From: Elmis aenea
Lineage: Eukaryota > Arthropoda > Insecta > Coleoptera > Elmidae
Reading direction: 5' to 3'
Length of the DNA stretch: 64,000 bases
Assembly (NCBI GenBank): GCA_947652605.1
Contig: OX393579.1
Location: 22,279,674-22,343,673 of the forward strand
In this document: positions 33,896 through 46,505 of the stretch, one piece after another
Layout: each line of letters opens with the position of its first letter
Position numbering within the stretch: the stretch's first letter is position 1
The notes under the pieces: generated by a model
Database searches by the model: none
The model's input: the letters and a program-made list of their open reading frames with translations, nothing else
What the model was told of the DNA's origin: nothing
Position numbers and translations under genes: made by a program

Positions 33896-36616
33896 AATCG
33901 CTAAAGCAAGTCTTATAGGAAACCCCGCTTTAGTAAACAAAAGAAATCATAAAAAAACAAAAAAATGTATAATAATTACACGAAGGTATGGAGAAATCGA
34001 CTTAAAAAACAACAATTAAAGATTAATGCAGAAAATCTGATTTGCATATAATTGTAATAAGTTAGTCAAAAACTGATTAAGTTTTTCTTCGAAAGAGAAA
34101 TTTTATAGATTTTAAGGTAAGTGATTATATTTACTTATTTATTTAAGTCAACAGTAATTTGTTAATTTTCTTTTATTTAAATTCTACAAGTTTTAATTAC
34201 ACAAATATGGTATCAGTTCTATTTAAAAGCTGCAAAACCCAACACTTTTTTTAATGGCGTATGTATAACCATCATAATAATTTTTGGCGCTTCAGACCTC
34301 ATATTTTTACTTTTAGCATTATTTAAACTGTAAATACAAATACTTTGTTATATAACTTTGTCTATCAAAACAATTGGGTTTATATTCTTAGAGCTAACTG
34401 TCACATTTTAAGGTTTTAATCAATTTAAGTAAGATTATTGGAAAAGAATATTAAAAATTATCAATGCTTAAATAATTATATTTATAATTTTATCTTTTCA
34501 TTGAAATACAGCACAAGTGTAATACGAAACAGCAAAATGCGACGTAAAAGGGAGAGTCCCGTATATACGAAACGTCTGGCAAGTGGCAACCCTTTCTTAT
34601 TATATTTTGAAATCAATGTAATAAGGTACACTAACATATATTTTGTTACACTTAAAGATTTAGTATAGGTAAATAAAATTATTGAATTAGACGTTTCTTT
34701 AATAAGTAGTAAGTTATGCCGTTAAAAAAGTTGCGATACTTTTAAACAATTTTAATTAAAATTAGGATGAACAAACCTAGACAGTCATTTTTTTCTTTTA
34801 ATTAAATTTGAATAATGACTATTCTAAAGTTCAATGTGAGCAAGTTAAATGCGTACTATATTTATTTGTTAATTTGAATACTTTTTTCAAAATCTTCGTT
34901 AGCTACAAATAATATTAATGAGTATTATTAACTTTAAGTCTCAAGAATTTTAAGGTCTACCTATGAGCCCTTTTTAAATCTAAGCCCACCAGATATGGCC
35001 CTGAACCAAAAAAATCTTTTGTTTTCCATTTAAAAAATTAAATGTTTATTATTTCGTTGGACGTTTTGTGGTTAAAGATATGACTAAAATAGGAGTGCTT
35101 GCTTATTCAATGGTTATACAGTAGTTTTGAAATGATTTAACTGCATTTAAATGAGGCCGTTTCTTTGGTGCAGGGTTAGTTTTTCTTGCCATTAGATAAC
35201 TTTGTAAAGTATAATATACCTCGAAATAGTTGCAGAGATAAATTAAAGTAAAATTATAGCTGCATAAATAAGTGTTGAAAGTTGGTTGACAACTTTAATA
35301 GATTCATTCACAAGTTAAGTCGGCAAATCGCGTGCTGAGATTCTTAAAACATTCAATTTACATAACTCACCCCTGGGCGGGCTGGAATGGACATACAGGC
35401 CATTTGATTGTGTTGTTTTATCTTGATTTGGACGAGCACGTCTTCTTAGCACCGGCATTTTCACAAAAATACGCTAACCTCGTTGAAACCACACTGAATA
35501 ATTTATTAGCATTATCACTTAACCCCAGTTGACACAAACGCTTCTTATGAAGACTGGTATTTGCAATATTTTAAGTTTTATTATTGTAAAGATTAACATG
35601 TTTACGTAAAATGTTGCAATGAAAATCGACAATCGATGAAACTGTCCTGTGTCGTGTTTTAAAACTTCAATGTGCCTTGTGTTAAGCACGTGTATAGGTG
35701 TAAAGTGCGCATTTTTCGAATCAAAACAAACGGCGGCGCGCTGTTCTTCGGTGGCCAGCGCATCTAACAGCGCGCTTTTGCGCCCTCACATTGGCACTTG
35801 TGCAGCGATGGATTAAGGAGGAAAAAAAAAACAAAGGACGTAGGCGACAATAGTTTAAGTGAAAATCTCCAAGGTTTATTGCGAATAATTTTAGAAATAT
35901 TCTTATCGAGTATACATTATACAAATTTTCAATTTATTATTAGACTTTAGCAACTTGGCACGCAATTTTTAAGGTAAAGATAAAGGAATTATGATTAAAT
36001 TTAATAATTGGCGTGAACTAGGTAGAAAAGCGTTGGAAGCTGTTAAAATTCTAAGGCAACATGAGCCTCATATTTCTAATACAAAACGCCTATTTTTTAC
36101 AAACATGCAAAATGAGTAACTTATTATTTAGTATAACTTATTAAGGAATTATAAAAATATATCTGAGTTTCTCATTTTACTGATAACATTGGTTTCTCCT
36201 GTTTCTTGATAATAAGGGTAGATTAAACTATGATTTACTGGTTTTTAACAGGTTTATTATTATTTTTTTATTAAAACGTCCAACATGTTTCGCTGACTGA
36301 GTTTTGTCATCATCCTCAGGGCTCGTGTTCTTTGGATTTTACTAATCTTCTTTGTTCCTTTAATATTTTCTTAAGTTGTTCGGTGGTGTTGTTTCTATAT
36401 TTTAATAAAAAATAATAATAAACCTGTTTAAAAACCAGCAAACCACCGTTTAATTTCTTATTTTAAACAGATAAAGAATATTTTTACTGAAACCTTGTAC
36501 AAATTTTAAATTATTACTGATCACTTGTAAGACAATAGAAGCGGGTACAATATTTCGTGAAAATGTTCATGTGTTGTGATCACGAAAATATTTTACTTTG
36601 TTATGAGTACTTAGTA
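33896..36616. other. Long stretch without a supported gene
   Basis: AT-rich, with scattered short frames. The piece near 34513 follows an acceptor-like ATACAG but leads to no known protein. A GC-rich hairpin (GCGCGCTGTT ... AACAGCGCGC) lies at about 35735-35778. No paired transposon ends were found. Confidence 0.35.
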
Positions 36617-36738
36617 CAGTAGTACCTCGCATTGACAGCGATTTAAGCAGTAGGCCCCGCCGTTAGGCGAATTACAGCTTTTTTCACTCGCGAGTGTATA
36701 TGCAAGTATGCTACATAAAGGTATAGGTAGTCTAAAAG

Positions 36739-37142
36739 CAGCGTTTCTTAAACTTTTTTCTTCGCGACCCGCTTTTCAATCCAAAAAATCGTCGATACCC
36801 AACAACATTTTGATACTTCAAAGTTCAAAATGATATTAACCATTCATAACCATAGACCCGAACTGAACAGCAACTGGGACAAAAACCATAACGAACCGGT
36901 ACGTTTTTCGGGTGCCTGTTTATAACCTCTATTATTTGTATAATTATAAAAAACTATTTATTGCATTTGCTATTAAATTTATTTATCAACTAAAACTCAA
37001 AATTACATTACACAAAAAATAGCCTTAAAATGAATAACATTATAATTTCCTGCTTCTTTTAAATAAATAAAAACTGTATTAGTTTCAATATGGTTTGCGA
37101 CCCAAAATAAAATTCTCGCGACCCACAGTTTAAGAAACACTG
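36739..37142. mobile_element. 404-bp hAT MITE
   Basis: The ends CAGCGTTTCTTAAAC and CAGTTTAAGAAACACTG are flanked by TCTAAAAG (36731-36738) and GCTAAAAG (37143-37150), matching 7 of 8. Subterminal CGCGACCC motifs occur at both ends. The intact opposite arm of the host foldback shows the site before insertion. Confidence 0.8.
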
Positions 37143-37438
37143 GCTAAAAGTATGGCAAAGCTGCTGTAACGGAGTGAATACAAGTTTAATAAAAAAAATA
37201 TTTGCATAAAAAGTTTATGGAAAATTGTTAGCTACACTTTGACGTAATTCAATTGTTTTTTCTTTTCGGCCAACCGTGTGCAACTGACAGGCGATCGTCA
37301 TATATTTTTAAATGGCAACCTATATTTTTTTAACTTTAGTTGATAGAGGTTTTATCCCTCTTTTCAACCATATAAAAATTTCTTATTGTTACATAAGAAA
37401 GTTTTCGAGAAAAAAAAGTTTTCCACAAAATTATTGTA

Positions 37439-37820
37439 CAGTAAATTCTCTCTAAATGCAACATTGTTAGATTCAAATGTTTTTTAAAAAATGCATTTAT
37501 AGAAAAAATTTGCATTTAGAGAGTAAAGGAAACCATTTTTTAAAAATATTTTTAAAATCTTTCTATTATACAGGGTGTTGCATTAGGTAAAAAAAATGTC
37601 TTTCTTTTTAGTATTTTCAAGTTTATTTAAAATTTCACACTTATCCTTAATCGTTAAATTAACTTTCTTCATGATTGATTGATTGACTGACACTGACAGT
37701 TTTTACTACGGGTAGCTTGATTTTTGAAAGTTGCGTTTATAGAATGTTTTGCATATATGGAGTAATGCATTTATATAGTATGATGCACTTATAGAAGTTG
37801 CATTTATAGAGAATTTACTG
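37439..37820. mobile_element. 382-bp TA-flanked MITE
   Basis: The ends CAGTAAATTCTCTCTAAATG and, inverted, CAGTAAATTCTCTATAAATG have TA on both sides. The unit TGCATTTATAGA recurs several times inside (for example 37485-37515 and 37765-37810), which may be repeated transposase binding sites. A CAGGGTG terminus lies inside at about 37572. Confidence 0.75.
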
Positions 37821-38258
37821 TATTTGACAAAACAAAACACGATCGCTGTAGTAACTGAGAGTTTATAAGTGTCTAATTGTGTTTTATTGTTTTTCCATGG
37901 AAAACGATTATTTTGTGGGTATCAAATATGACGATCGCCTGTCAGTTGCCCAAGGTTGACCGAAAAAACAATTGAAGTACGTCAAAATTTAGCTAACAAT
38001 TTGCCATAAACTTTTTATATTTAACAATTTTTTATAAAACTTGTATTTACGTCGTTACAGCAGCGTTTCCATACTTTTGAACTACCTACCCTGTAATATT
38101 ATTACTCCTATTACCTATACATTAAAAGTACATTATCGCTAGACCTAGGAAGGGTTGAAGGGAAAATAAAAATATTGCTTAACTTAATGCCAAAAAAACA
38201 AATGCTTAGTTATAACAAATCGGTGTTAAGCGAGAGTCGTTATTGCGAGGTACTGCTG

Positions 38259-38972
38259 CACCTTATTACAGAAATTCAAAAGTTTTTCTTATGATCCAAG
38301 ATGTTATGCACTTAATACAACATTCATTTATGATACAAGTTTAAATGTTTGAATAATGTTTTTATGCATAAATAACTATATTGACTAAATATTGGAATTA
38401 AAGGGTCTTATGTCTTATCTACCATACTACACAACGGGATCAAGCCTTTTCAAAATATTACTAGCAAGAGTAAAAAATGTTATAATTTTTAATCAGGGAC
38501 ATAAAATATGTTGCTATACTAAATTATCTAAATCCTATAACAACTTTAAAGAAAAAAATTTAAACATAAAAATTACTAAAACTTTTGTTCCAAAATTATT
38601 GTGCTAGTTAAAACGTCAACTTATTTTATTGGAAATGTCCAGGGAAAATGCATATTGTATACCAAAATTTTGGTGGTTGATATTTTAATATAAATCTGAT
38701 TATGGTGAAAAATATTACTGAAACTTGGTATACTTATATGGTTCTTTACTTAGATATATATTTTTATTAAAATATGATGAATAAACAAATATCAATCTAA
38801 AAATATTTCAAATTAATTTTTACAAGTTTTAACAAATGTTATTAAATTAAAAACAGCTTATTACATAAATTATCACTACATAAATACATTTTTTATATAG
38901 CTTTCATAAACCCTAATTTTAAACTAAACACCAACAAGTTTTAAAAATATTGTTAAATGTTATTTGCTGTAA
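38259..38972. other. No gene seen
   Basis: AT-rich. The open frame at 38392-38607 has no motif, start context or splice signals worth calling. Confidence 0.45.
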
Positions 38973-39168
38973 AGCCTCGTTCACATGGTGACACTAAAGT
39001 TGCGACATTCAATGCCACGACAGTGCTCGACATTCGCTGTCACGGCACTAGCTGTTCCACATATAGTTGTCCACACGTAATTATGATAAACAGTGACAAC
39101 GAATGGCAATCATTGTCGTGGCATTAAATTAATGTCATGACGTTAGTGTCACCATGTCAACAAGGCCT
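38973..39168. mobile_element. 196-bp Harbinger-like MITE
   Basis: The terminal repeats AGCCTCGTTCACATGGTGAC and, inverted, AGGCCTTGTTGACATGGTGA are flanked by TAA on the left and TAG on the right. Subterminal GCCACGACA and TGTCGTGGC pair. It resembles the ends at 9944 and 11066. Confidence 0.6.
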
Positions 39169-39997
39169 TAGAGTATGTAAAAAATGTTTGGATTTTAGTA
39201 AAAAATATAAGTTAGAATAAACGATATTTGAATGATGTAAATCTAAACCATCAAATGAGATTTTTATTATAATGAATTATAATATACCTACTGAGTTACA
39301 ACGATATCAGCCTCGTTCAGTTTTTTTTTGTGGTTGTTGAAAACAGGATTTTTAAATTCAGGGATATTTTTGAGGCATAACATACCATATTTTGCATATG
39401 TATGTATGTTTAACTCTTGTGTATGAAATAGAGGACAGTGTTTTAAATTTGTCTGGTGGCAATAAATAACTGTGGTTGCCTTCAAGATGACTCAACTGAA
39501 TCAGTTCATTTTTTCATGTGTTGTTTGGAATATCGGATTTTGATTCAAAATTTTGGGTTTAGATTCTTTATACCAGCAGTTAATTCTAGCCAAGAAAGAC
39601 GTTTGTTACTTTTCTTGCACTTAACACCGCTTAAACCCTTTTCAAAATCTAATAAATCAAAATTTAACTTTAAAATTATTCGGCTCAACTCTATTTTATT
39701 TACCACTTCCATTATTTTAAGAAATTAATAAAATAGGTTCCAATCACTTAAATTTTAAAATTAAATCTTGAATGACATGTATTCAATGAATATTTCTTAT
39801 CTAACAGAAATAATAGAAAATCCCTGGGTTCCCGGGAACGAAGATTGCAATATTGTTAAATCATATTCAACGCCATCAGATTAAATTATCAGAAACTTGA
39901 GTATTCCACTTTTTTGAAATAACGACTCTGTTTACACCTCAAACTTACTTGGATATATCATTGTAACGAGAATTTGGTATAGAATACCAAAAGTATA
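39169..39997. other. No gene seen
   Basis: AT-rich. The open frames at 39288 and 39456 on opposite strands lack recognisable products. Confidence 0.4.
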
Positions 39998-40472
39998 CAG
40001 GGTGTTTCTGAACGATGTAGCATAATTTCTACTGGTGAATCTACATTGAAAAATAGGACGATTTAGCCCATCATGCCTTATGGAAAGTTGCATCGTTGCT
40101 AAGGTACAGCCCCATGAAGAAGATATGAAAAATTGTTTTTTCATTGATAAATCAAGAACGCTTTGACCTACAACATTTATATTTGGCACGTATTCTACAA
40201 TAGGCAAGCGTGTTGTTATGCATAAGTTTGAGCGAAATCCCACCATAGGGGGCGCTACAATCGATAATAGCAGATAAATAACCTGCTGTTTTTTTTTGTC
40301 GATCGTAATTTCAATTTTTTATTAAAACAGTCGGATAGGTAGGTCTAAAATGTACATTTTTAGTAACTTAAAGTTTTTTGATAGGAGCCATCGTTTTGGA
40401 GAAAAACTCGATAAATCGTCCTATTTTTCAATGTAGATTCACCAGTATGCTACATCGTTCAGAAACACCCTG
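39998..40472. mobile_element. 475-bp CAGGGTG foldback element
   Basis: The ends CAGGGTGTTTCTGAACGATG and the exact inverse are flanked by TA. The arms share GTAGCATA and ACTGGTGAATCTACATTG. The minus-strand frame through this region is made by the repeat. Confidence 0.75.
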
Positions 40473-41278
40473 TATATGTATGTTTGTTGCTACGTAAAAA
40501 ATCAAAATTTGAAATATTTTGCGTTTGATCGGAAACGCAAGTTATGGCGTCTTTTGACTCAAAATAGTTTCATTTTCAAACGTTATTAAAGAATTGTCAC
40601 GAGACTAATTATAGCGCTCCGTCACTCGATATATTTACCTAGGTAAAATTTGTCACATTTTTATCCCTCTCAGCATTTCGCCATTATTTGGGGTCACTTA
40701 AGTAAGCTAAAGTATTTTGAAATTTGTTTAATACAGTCCTGCAGTATTTGCTTACCTATTCGACCTCAGGCGTCTGTATTATTTGAACTATAATGGTTGA
40801 CCTTATTAACTCCGACGTACTTATTGATACATCCATTCATAATAGAACAGAATATCGATGTTGCCATATGCAAAGTCAATGCGCAGTTTTAGGGGTTGTT
40901 GTATCAACAATGACGGGGTAACCACCCATGAATCATTAAAACAAATTGTGTAACAACATATTGAATTAGCGGCTAAATGGAATTTGCGTGTTGTTCGATC
41001 ATATTACTTGATAAATTATAATTGATCTTGTCGCCGGCAACACGGAGAAAAATCGAATTACTTTAGATGATACAAAAAAATTATTTAAAAAGAAGGCCAG
41101 CAACAGAATTGAGAAAGGGGTCAGTTACAAAACAAAAGAGTATATTTCGGAAGACATTTTTATCTAATTTAATCTACTAATAGCATTAATACAAGTATTT
41201 GCATTTTATTAAATGCTTTAATTCAGTCTAATCCAAAAGCAAATTAGAGCTTAATGACTTTCGTACGTTGCGCTAGAG
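40473..41278. other. No gene seen
   Basis: No splice-bounded exon, paired ends or long frame was recognised. Confidence 0.4.
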
Positions 41279-41500
41279 CAGTGGTTCTCAATCAGGGGTG
41301 CACGTAGGTACCTCCTGGGGTACGAGTAGCTTCTCCTGGGTGTGCAAGATGGAGTTTTGCGCATCGGTTCTTCACTCGATGTAAGTGACTCTACCGCACT
41401 AGACTGCTTGCCGCAGATCTGCAACTTTACTGGAGGTACGAGAAGAGAACACATTTTGAGAATTTATGGGGTGTCGGTATCTTAAGATTAAGAACCACTT
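41279..41500. mobile_element. 222-bp hAT MITE
   Basis: The ends CAGTGGTTCTCAATCAGG and GATTAAGAACCACTT are flanked by CGCTAGAG and CGCTAGAC (7 of 8). The body is GC-richer than its surroundings (GGGGTACGAGTAGC). Confidence 0.75.
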
Positions 41501-41508
41501 CGCTAGAC

Positions 41509-42219
41509 CTAGGTAGAGAATGAAATGAGGAGGAGACGAGAGATGAAAATAAAATAAAAAATATGATAATAAGAAAAACAAAACAAACATGATAGAAGAA
41601 ACCAGTAAAATGAGCCATAAATGACTAAAACATCCGTGAAGAAAAAAACGAAGTACATTCATGTTTCTAAGAAAATTAAGCGCAGAGAAAAAATGAAAAT
41701 GAAACAAGTAATTAATATGTAAACAAAAATGAACTAAAGAATTAGTATAGAAAATACTTTACAGTGGTTAACAAACAGAATGTAACAATATGAAATTGAA
41801 CGTATACACCAGACAAAATAATAGAAACATCGATAAATATATCAAAATAAAATTAAAATGACGAAGACAATAAAAACTAGACACGTTGAACACGTTGTTG
41901 TATTCGTGGTTAACAATAAACCAATGAGTTTATGCTAAACTGTATGAACTTTGAAGATTTTCATGGTAAGTATAAACTGTTGATTCCAAAAAGCAACTGT
42001 TAGGGTTTTTAATATTTGACATTTTTGCTTATTTCGGGATTCCGGGAAGAATTAGGACTTACCGAGATCCCGGGATGTAATAAATTAGGTTAATATTTTA
42101 AAATAAATAGCCCGAAAAAGAAAGGAAGCGTTTTATTACTTCAAAACAACTACAACTACTTGTGATATATTTTGCTCTATGATTGTTACAAATATTAAAA
42201 TAATATTGGTGAGAGTATA
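41509..42219. other. No gene seen
   Basis: The minus-strand frame at 41399-41707 overlaps the hAT element. Its hydrophobic, Phe/Leu-rich sequence comes from A-rich DNA on the plus strand. No gene is called. Confidence 0.45.
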
Positions 42220-43788
42220 CAGGGTGCCCATTTTTCTAACCTGTTGTATGGGTAACTCCGTTAATATTAGAGATACAGAAACGTTTAAATTAGCAAATTT
42301 GTGCAGAATTTAAAGGAAATTCTGATGCCATTTTTAAATTTGACCTACGTCATCAACTTTTTGAAATATTTTGAAAAAACTGAAAAAAATCGATTTTTTC
42401 AAACTTGAATAATTCCGTAACCATATGAGTTAGAACCAAAATAAAAATTGGCTTTTGTAGATATGTTTACGTAGATTTTAAATATGTTAACGAAATTTTT
42501 ATAGCACTCTCGATTTCCGAGTTATAGCACAAACTTGCATTTTTTTAAATGGAAGTCATAGTTGGCTGTGGTCTTATTAAAAAGGTTATTTTTTTCTCGT
42601 TTCAATGATATAAGGTTTGTTTTGCTTTACTCTTGTAGTTTTTCTTTAAATAAGCAAAAATCATTTTACATGTTCACAGCCTACTAATAGATGGGAGTTA
42701 TGCCGTGTTGATATTCTTTTTTTTCGACGTGACATTTAAGAGTTGTCTCTTATTGTTAGTGTAGCAGTTATTAGCCAGTTACAAATTTTAAAAACAAAAC
42801 CTCAGAGTTTGTCAAATATAATTTATTGTTTGTTTTACGTATAAATCTCTCTCTCGTGTTGATCAAAATTTTTGATAGAGTTTATTCTAAATTTTAAAAA
42901 TAATGTTTTCTAATGAAGAAATATTATCAGGCTTTTTGGTATACCCGTATTTTTTTAAATTGATTTCTAAAAACGAAAATAATTTCTTTCTTGGTTGGCT
43001 CCTTTCCATAAATCTTTGCAAATACATTTCACTTGAATTTCTACTATTTCTATTACAAGCGTAGTAATAGAAAAGCATGTGGTTTTTTTCTTCATTAGAA
43101 CACATTGTTTTTAAAATTTACAATAAACTCAATCAAAAATTTTGATCAACACGAGAGAGAGATTTATACGTAAAACAAACAATAAATTATATTTGACAAA
43201 CTCTGAGGTTTTGTTTTTAAAATTTGTAACTGGCTAATAACTGCTACACTAACAATAAGAGACAACTCTTAAATGTCACGTCGAAAAAAGAGAATATCAA
43301 CACGGCATAACTCCCATCTATTAGTAGGCTGTGAACATGTAAAATGATTTTTGCTTATTTAAAGAAAAACTTCAAGAGTAAAGCATAACAAACCTTATAT
43401 CATTGAAACGAGAAAAAAATAACCTTTTTAATAAGACCACAGCCAACTATGACTTCCATTTAAAAAAATGCAAGTTTGTGCTATAACTCGGAAATCAAGA
43501 GTGCTATGAAAATTTCGTTAACATATTTAAAATCTACGTAAACATATCTACAAAAGCCAATTTTTATTTTTGTTCTAACTCATATGGTTACGGAATTATT
43601 CAAGTTTGAAAAAATCGACCTTTTTCAGTTTTTTCAAAACATTTCAAAAAGTTGATGACGTAGGTCAAATTTGAAAATGGCATCAGAATTTCCTTTAAAT
43701 TCTGCACAAATTTGCTAATTTAAACGTTTCTGTATCTCTAATATTAACGGAGTTACCCATACAACAGGTTAGAAAAATGGGCACCCTG
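42220..43788. mobile_element. 1,569-bp near-perfect palindromic CAGGGTG element
   Basis: The ends CAGGGTGCCCATTTTTCTAA and its exact inverse are preceded by TA. The arms are about 670 bp and look almost identical for long stretches, for example around 42800-42870 against 43130-43200 (ACGTATAAATCTCTCTCTCG). The loop is about 42890-43110, itself bounded by TTTCTAATGAAGAA and its inverse. The shared core is present once in each arm (42541-42580 and 43431-43468). Non-coding. Confidence 0.85.
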
Positions 43789-44893
43789 TATACATTTAAG
43801 AAATATGACCTTTCTATTGCAGTTGTATTTAATATAGACAATAACTTAATGTTTACTATGAATATTTGCAATATGATTTAAAAAAACAAAGGTGTTCTAT
43901 TCTTCGGTCACTTAGTATTATTTTTAATTTATTAACAGAAAGTTCTGCTGCATGAAATGTTCTCTGTCTCTATTATTGTTAATGAAATCGTTTTAAAAGC
44001 AGCAAACAGACGTCGTTTTTATCAATAAAATTTCATTTATAAGCTATTTAGCTTCGCATTAGTTGTTTTAGTACACCAAGTTTAAAGTTTTTCCTGGTTA
44101 ATCAAGTCTATTTGAATGTTTTTATTTAACATTTTAAAAACCACATGGTACTTATTATTCTTAAACTTGAGTTATCAAAAATGCTAAAATGGATTCATTC
44201 CATACTAGTTTGTAAAATCCAAATGAAATTTTGTTGTAAAATTGTTAGGAGATATATGTAAACGTATCAGCAGTCAATATCTTTTAAGACAACCTTGTTT
44301 AAAAATTTATAATCTTCTCTTAAAAAACTACACCCAATAAAATTAGTATTCATAGGATTTAAATTTTACAGATTTGTTGAAAGCTTTGTACTTTGGGTTA
44401 GTGTAATAAGAAAAAATTACTTGCGTTAATAAAAAAACATGAAGACTTTTTACGTTTTATCGTATTGCTTTAAATCTTTACGATATTCGATTAGTTAGTA
44501 GTACTTTTAGTTAGTAGAGTAGTATTTAGCGGATAAGTAAGTACATTTATCTTTTTTTCAAATAAAAATATATATTTATCTTTAAAACTCTTATTAAATT
44601 ACTATTACTACATTTAATTAATTAATTAATAAAAACCTTTTAAATTTAATCGCTATTCATCGGAAGTATTCATCAAATATGACTTGACAAATGTAGATAA
44701 AATCGCAATAGCAGATAACTGACGTTCAAAAACAGCGTAAGAGTTTCTAGAATTTGTGTACACTTAAAATTGACACTCATTTAAATGCAATACTTTTAAA
44801 GCACTGATATGATGAAAATTTATTTGATTTGTTCATCTGATCGACGCGTTAATCGAAACAGTTTTTGGAATATAAAGTAAAAAATCAGTGTCC
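43789..44893. other. No gene seen
   Basis: AT-rich, with an ATTAATTA run at about 44615-44631. No feature is supported. Confidence 0.45.
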
Positions 44894-44901
44894 GTATATT
44901 G

Positions 44902-45778
44902 CAGGGGTGGCCAAACTTTTAGTCGTTAGGGGCGACTTTTGAGAGAAAGTTTACCAGCGGGCGACTACGTTTTTTCTAAGGTACTTACGAATCATTGGTG
45001 TTTTTTAAGGCCTTTTTAAGTATTTACAAATCGATGACTTTTTTTAGAAGATACTTACGAACTGTCTTTTTTTATGAAATTTTAAATACTTACGAAATGA
45101 TGACTTTTTTTTCCTAAAAGACACAAAGTGGTGAAGACATTTTACTATGACTACTATAAAATTACCTACAAATAACTATTTTCTAGCACTGGTTCTGAAT
45201 TTTAAAAAGTTCAAAAAAATACAGGAAAAAAAGAAAATTATTGTTTTACAATTGTATTAAAATAAATTAAAAGCAAATTTCACAACAAAAAAACAAAAAC
45301 AATAGAATTGTTTTATTTTGATGACACTTGGCACAATGCATACATAGTTTTGACCAGTTTGTCAAAATTTGGCTCGTATGAACTTAAACTAATTCTTAAA
45401 CACAATTCCAAATGTAGATCAGATAATAATAATTGTGACCTAGGTATGTTTAGTTTTTATCCCATTTATGCAGGAAAATGCTAATCTTACAAATATGTCG
45501 TACCAAAAAAGGCATTTAAATATGCAACAACTCTCCAAATATGTGGATATTTATCCCAGCTTATTAATTTCCAGAAGCTTTCATTTGAAGTTACTGATTT
45601 TAAATGTGTATTTTGTGTATCTATTATTTGCAGAAAATAATTTTGAATTATTTTTTAAATTCAAATATGTTCTGAATTTATCACTATAATTTGTCAAATT
45701 TTAAGTCAGCTTCACGGGCGACTTCCAGAGGCATTGCGGTCGACCAGTCGACCGCGGTCGACGTCTTGGCCACCCCTG
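44902..45778. mobile_element. 877-bp non-autonomous hAT element with exact TSD
   Basis: The ends CAGGGGTGGCCAAAC and GTCTTGGCCACCCCTG are flanked by the exact 8-bp duplication GTATATTG (44894-44901 and 45779-45786). The motif ACTTACGAA recurs several times in the left part. No transposase is visible. Confidence 0.85.
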
Positions 45779-45925
45779 GTATATTGTATAGTTTATTTTT
45801 AAAAATATTTTTCACATCTTAGAAGTACCGCAAACCGTTTAAAAAAGATGTTATTATACCATCGTCGATTTGAAAGACAAAAATTAAATTAAAATGGCCA
45901 ACGTAATTTTTTTTGCGTATACATA

Positions 45926-46020
45926 CAGGGTGTTTCAAATTCGAGGCTCAAGATGATTATCTCGCTTATCTTAATAGCTTCTAATTCGGTTAGAGTACGT
46001 TGGTTGTTTTTACTTGCTTT
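45926..46020 (+). repeat. Solo left end of a CAGGGTG foldback
   Basis: CAGGGTGTTTCAAATTCGAG followed by TATCTCGCTTATCTTAATAG resembles the terminus of 26610-28087. No right arm is found nearby. Confidence 0.5.
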
Positions 46021-46077
46021 ATTTTATTAAATTAAAAAATAAAAACATTTTCTAGAAGAATTTTGTATTTTCTATAG

Positions 46078-46433
46078 CCTGTAGTAGTTTCTCAACCTTT
46101 TTGTATTCGTGCCCCCTCTTCTATATCAAATTTTATTGCGCCCCCCTTCAAAGTCCTTGTTTCTCCAAAACACTGTTTAGTTTTTATATTTTTTGATCAA
46201 GCGTATTATTTTTAAAATGTATATTTTTAGTACATATTTTTCCTAATTTAGACTTTGTTTGCATTCCTCCTTAAAACAATCTTTCACATGTGTGTCCGCT
46301 GTCATTTTCAGTAAGAATTTTATGGAATTGCGTTTTTGTTGTTTTAATAACTAGTTTTGTCTTCGATTTCCACTTTTTTTTTGCTACCCCATGTAGGTAT
46401 TTTGCGGGCCCGCCGCAGGGTTGAAAATCACTG
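46078..46433. mobile_element. 356-bp hAT MITE
   Basis: The ends CCTGTAGTAGTTTCTCAACC and GGGTTGAAAATCACTG are flanked by TTCTATAG (46070-46077) and GTCTATAG (46434-46441), matching 7 of 8. CGCCCCCC and GCGGGCCCGCC are subterminal. Confidence 0.65.
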
Positions 46434-46505
46434 GTCTATAGTTCTATACTCTGCTCTAACTAGATCTTGTGTCAGACGTTTCGTCTTGGATTTTTGCCTT
46501 ATACC

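Larger units (their letters stand above)
36717..38093. mobile_element. Foldback element, second level of the nest
   Basis: The arms share AAAAGTATGG-AA-GCTGCTGTAAC, AATTGTTAGCTA and AACTGACAGGCGATCGTCATA. The right terminus is CTACCTACCCTG followed by TA. The left terminus is split by a hAT element after GGTAGTCTAAAAG. It contains TTTTTAAATGGCAACC, a partial form of the core block shared by other foldbacks. Confidence 0.7.
36617..38258. mobile_element. Outer pogo-like MITE of a four-level nest
   Basis: The ends CAGTAGTACCTCGCATTG and, inverted, CAGCAGTACCTCGCAATA enclose all of 36717-38093. Subterminal GCGATTTAAG / CTTAA motifs pair. TA precedes the left end. It belongs to the same broad class (CAGTNNNNCCTCG ends) as 30753-32518. 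Confidence 0.6.

Noticed and set aside
41399..41707. 102-codon hydrophobic frame on the minus strand, membrane-protein-like
   Set aside because: Phe/Leu/Ser-rich sequence from purine-rich plus-strand DNA. It overlaps a hAT MITE and has no homologue known to me.
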